In this document: piece after piece, positions 35,308 through 37,128 of the stretch
Numbering within the stretch: the stretch's first letter is position 1
How the letters are laid out: each line of letters begins with the position of its first letter
Program-made: the position numbers and the translations under genes
Source: Clostridia bacterium
GTDB taxonomy: Bacteria; Bacillota; Clostridia; DUPQ01
Reading direction: 5' to 3'
DNA: 37,128 nucleotides
NCBI GenBank assembly: GCA_030590175.1
Contig: JAUUZE010000004.1
Location: forward strand, 1 to 37,128
Notes under the pieces: generated by a model
Databases searched by the model: none
Seen by the model: the letters and a program-made list of their open reading frames with translations, nothing else
What the model was told of the DNA's origin: nothing

Positions 35308-36486
35308 ATGAAAAATATGAATTTAATAGAAATTAAAACTCAATATGAGTATCAACTTCTTGAAAAAATTCTTCCATTTTGGATGAACCATAGCATTGAT
35401 ACCATTTATGGTGGTTACATGACTTGGTTAAATCGTGATGGTACCTTAATAAGTACTGACAAATCAGTTTGGATGCAAGGAAGAGGCTTGTATATTTTTT
35501 CAAAAATGTATAATCAATTTTCAAAGAATCCAAAATGGCTTGATACAGCAACATCAGGGTATAACTTTATTAAAAATTATTGTATTGATAAAGATAATAG
35601 ATTGTTTTTTAGAATGACCAAAGATGGAAAACCTTTAATCAAAAGAAGATATATCTTCTCTGATGTCTTTGTAGCAGCTGGAATGATGGAATATTATCTA
35701 GCAACAAAAAATTTAGATGCTTATAATCTATCATTGCAAAGTTTTAAGACAGTGTTTGATGTGTTTTATGGAGAAATTAAGTTACCGTCAAAGATAATTA
35801 CTGAAAATAGAATAATGAAAAACCACTCATTAGTAATGATTATGATTGATCTTTGTAAAACCATGAGACAAGGTGACAATTCATATGATTATACAAAAAT
35901 CATAAAAGATTCAATACATCAGATTGAACATCATTTCTTCTTTAGGGATAAAAACATGCTAATAGAGAATGTTGGTCCATTAGGTGAGTATTATGGTGAT
36001 ATTCCAGAAGGAAGACTTCTAAATCCAGGCCACGCTATTGAAACAGCTTGGTTTATCCTTGAAGAAGGTATTACAAGTAGTAATCAATCATATATAAATC
36101 TTGGATTAAATATTCTTGATTCTTCACTATCAATTGGATGGGATAAAGAATATGAAGGTTTATATGCTTTTTTAGATAGTGAAGGTCTTCCACCTTTTAA
36201 TTTAGAATGGGATATGAAATTATGGTGGCCTCATAATGAAGCAATTATTGCCACACTTATGGCATATTCTCACACAAATAATAAAAAGTATTTACATTGG
36301 TTTGAAAAAATCAATAACTACGTTCAAGCAAATTTTTATGATGATAAATTCGGTGAATGGTATGGTTATCTTCACAGAGACAACACCCTTGCCTCCCCTG
36401 TTAAAGGATGTATTTGGAAAGGACCTTTTCATGTACCTAGAAGTTATATGTATACCATAGAAATATTAAAAAAACTAGTTAAATAA
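35308..36486 (+). CDS. AGE (N-acylglucosamine 2-epimerase / cellobiose-epimerase) family protein
   Basis: ILPFWMNHSIDTIYGGYMTWLNRDG, LNPGHAIETAWFILE, DMKLWWPHNEAIIA, KGCIWKGPFHVPR. Confidence 0.9.
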   Translation: MKNMNLIEIKTQYEYQLLEKILPFWMNHSIDTIYGGYMTWLNRDGTLISTDKSVWMQGRGLYIFSKMYNQFSKNPKWLDTATSGYNFIKNYCIDKDNRLFFRMTKDGKPLIKRRYIFSDVFVAAGMMEYYLATKNLDAYNLSLQSFKTVFDVFYGEIKLPSKIITENRIMKNHSLVMIMIDLCKTMRQGDNSYDYTKIIKDSIHQIEHHFFFRDKNMLIENVGPLGEYYGDIPEGRLLNPGHAIETAWFILEEGITSSNQSYINLGLNILDSSLSIGWDKEYEGLYAFLDSEGLPPFNLEWDMKLWWPHNEAIIATLMAYSHTNNKKYLHWFEKINNYVQANFYDDKFGEWYGYLHRDNTLASPVKGCIWKGPFHVPRSYMYTIEILKKLVK

Positions 36487-36949
36487 TTTTTTTGATATCC
36501 TTACCTATTTTGTAAGGAATAACTATTGAAGAATAACGATTAATAATTTCTCCTTCTCTACTTATTAGGAACTTTTCAAAGTTCCACTTAATATCTTTTC
36601 CTGTTTTTTTTGTATGATTGATTAAAAACTTATATAATTCATGCCTATTATTACCATTCACATCAATTTTAGAATACATTGGAAAAGTAACTTGGTATGT
36701 ATTTTGACAAAAATTCAAAATTTCTTCATTTGTCCCTGGATCTTGATTCTTGAACTGATTGCATGGAAATCCAATTATAACCAATCCTTTTTCTTTATAT
36801 TCTTCATAAAGTTTCTCCAATCCTTTAAATTGTGGTGTGAACCCACACTTACTAGCTGTATTAACAATGAGTAGCAATTTCCCTTTATATTCTTTCAAGT
36901 TGCTTTCAAATCCAAAAATGTTTTTTACTGTTATATCATAAATACTCAT
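36479..36949 (-). CDS. Glutathione peroxidase family (thioredoxin-dependent Cys type)
   Basis: NTASKCGFTPQFKGLEKLYEEYKEKGLVIIGFPCNQFKNQDPGTNEEI, IKWNFEKFLI; start MSIYDITV preceded by AGGAAA. Confidence 0.93.
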   Translation of the reverse strand: MSIYDITVKNIFGFESNLKEYKGKLLLIVNTASKCGFTPQFKGLEKLYEEYKEKGLVIIGFPCNQFKNQDPGTNEEILNFCQNTYQVTFPMYSKIDVNGNNRHELYKFLINHTKKTGKDIKWNFEKFLISREGEIINRYSSIVIPYKIGKDIKKII

Positions 36950-37023
36950 ATTATTTTTCCTCATTTCTTATACTATATATACCCATACTTAATATATGAT
37001 AGAATAAATTATAGGGAGGAGTT

Positions 37024-37128
37024 ATGAAAATTTTTGATATTTTTCTTATTATCGCTATTATTACTTGTTTCTTTATGAAAAGTAAATTATATAAGCGCTA
37101 CTGGATTTTACTTGTTTTGATTAGTATT
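37024..37128 (+). CDS. Hypothetical membrane protein, truncated by window edge
   Basis: ATG at 37024 after GGGAGGAG RBS: MKIFDIFLIIAIITCFFMKSKLYKRYWILLVLISI, open at the window end. Confidence 0.45.
   Translation, partial: MKIFDIFLIIAIITCFFMKSKLYKRYWILLVLISI

Noticed and set aside
36495-36519. Hairpin TCCTTAC...GTAAGGA at the convergent AGE/GPx junction as a terminator
   Set aside because: Only 7 bp and no T tract on the 3' side in either direction.
1-37128. CRISPR arrays, tRNA/rRNA genes, transposases, prophage or toxin-antitoxin genes
   Set aside because: None recognised on reading; no regularly spaced repeats or cloverleaf-type sequences were noticed. A tool-based scan (tRNAscan, CRISPR finder) would be needed to be certain.

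Overview
AT-rich, low-GC Firmicutes/Mollicutes-like chromosomal window of about 37 kb. It is densely coding and mostly on the minus strand. I saw no rRNA, tRNA, CRISPR array or transposase. Main blocks: (i) 1-4655, a tightly packed minus-strand operon: RarD/EamA permease, Asp-box (sialidase-like) propeller, Gfo/Idh/MocA oxidoreductase, enolase-superfamily enzyme, C-N hydrolase (truncated by the window edge). (ii) 5246-8163, a TPP-riboswitch-controlled thiamine-precursor ABC operon (thiXYZ-like plus a thiamine-binding MTH1187/YkoF-type protein), with a readable promoter and expression platform. (iii) 10484-17331, DAHP synthase and prephenate dehydrogenase apparently co-transcribed with an asparagine-synthetase-like ligase that lacks the N-terminal Cys, a GT4 and a DUF3604 protein; this is the best candidate for an undescribed biosynthetic system. 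(iv) A two-component system. (v) A GT4 / tandem-GT4 fusion / URO-D operon. (vi) A Crp/Fnr regulator divergent from a ferredoxin-cupin operon, with a perfect 16-bp palindrome between them. (vii) A GGDEF/HD-GYP sensor with a URO-D protein, and a URO-D plus AGE-epimerase pair. There are three divergent URO-D superfamily proteins, none resembling canonical HemE and each with a different partner. In several places intrinsic terminators appear to lie inside the coding sequence of a convergent neighbour. All functional calls come from motif recognition by eye; no database search was run.
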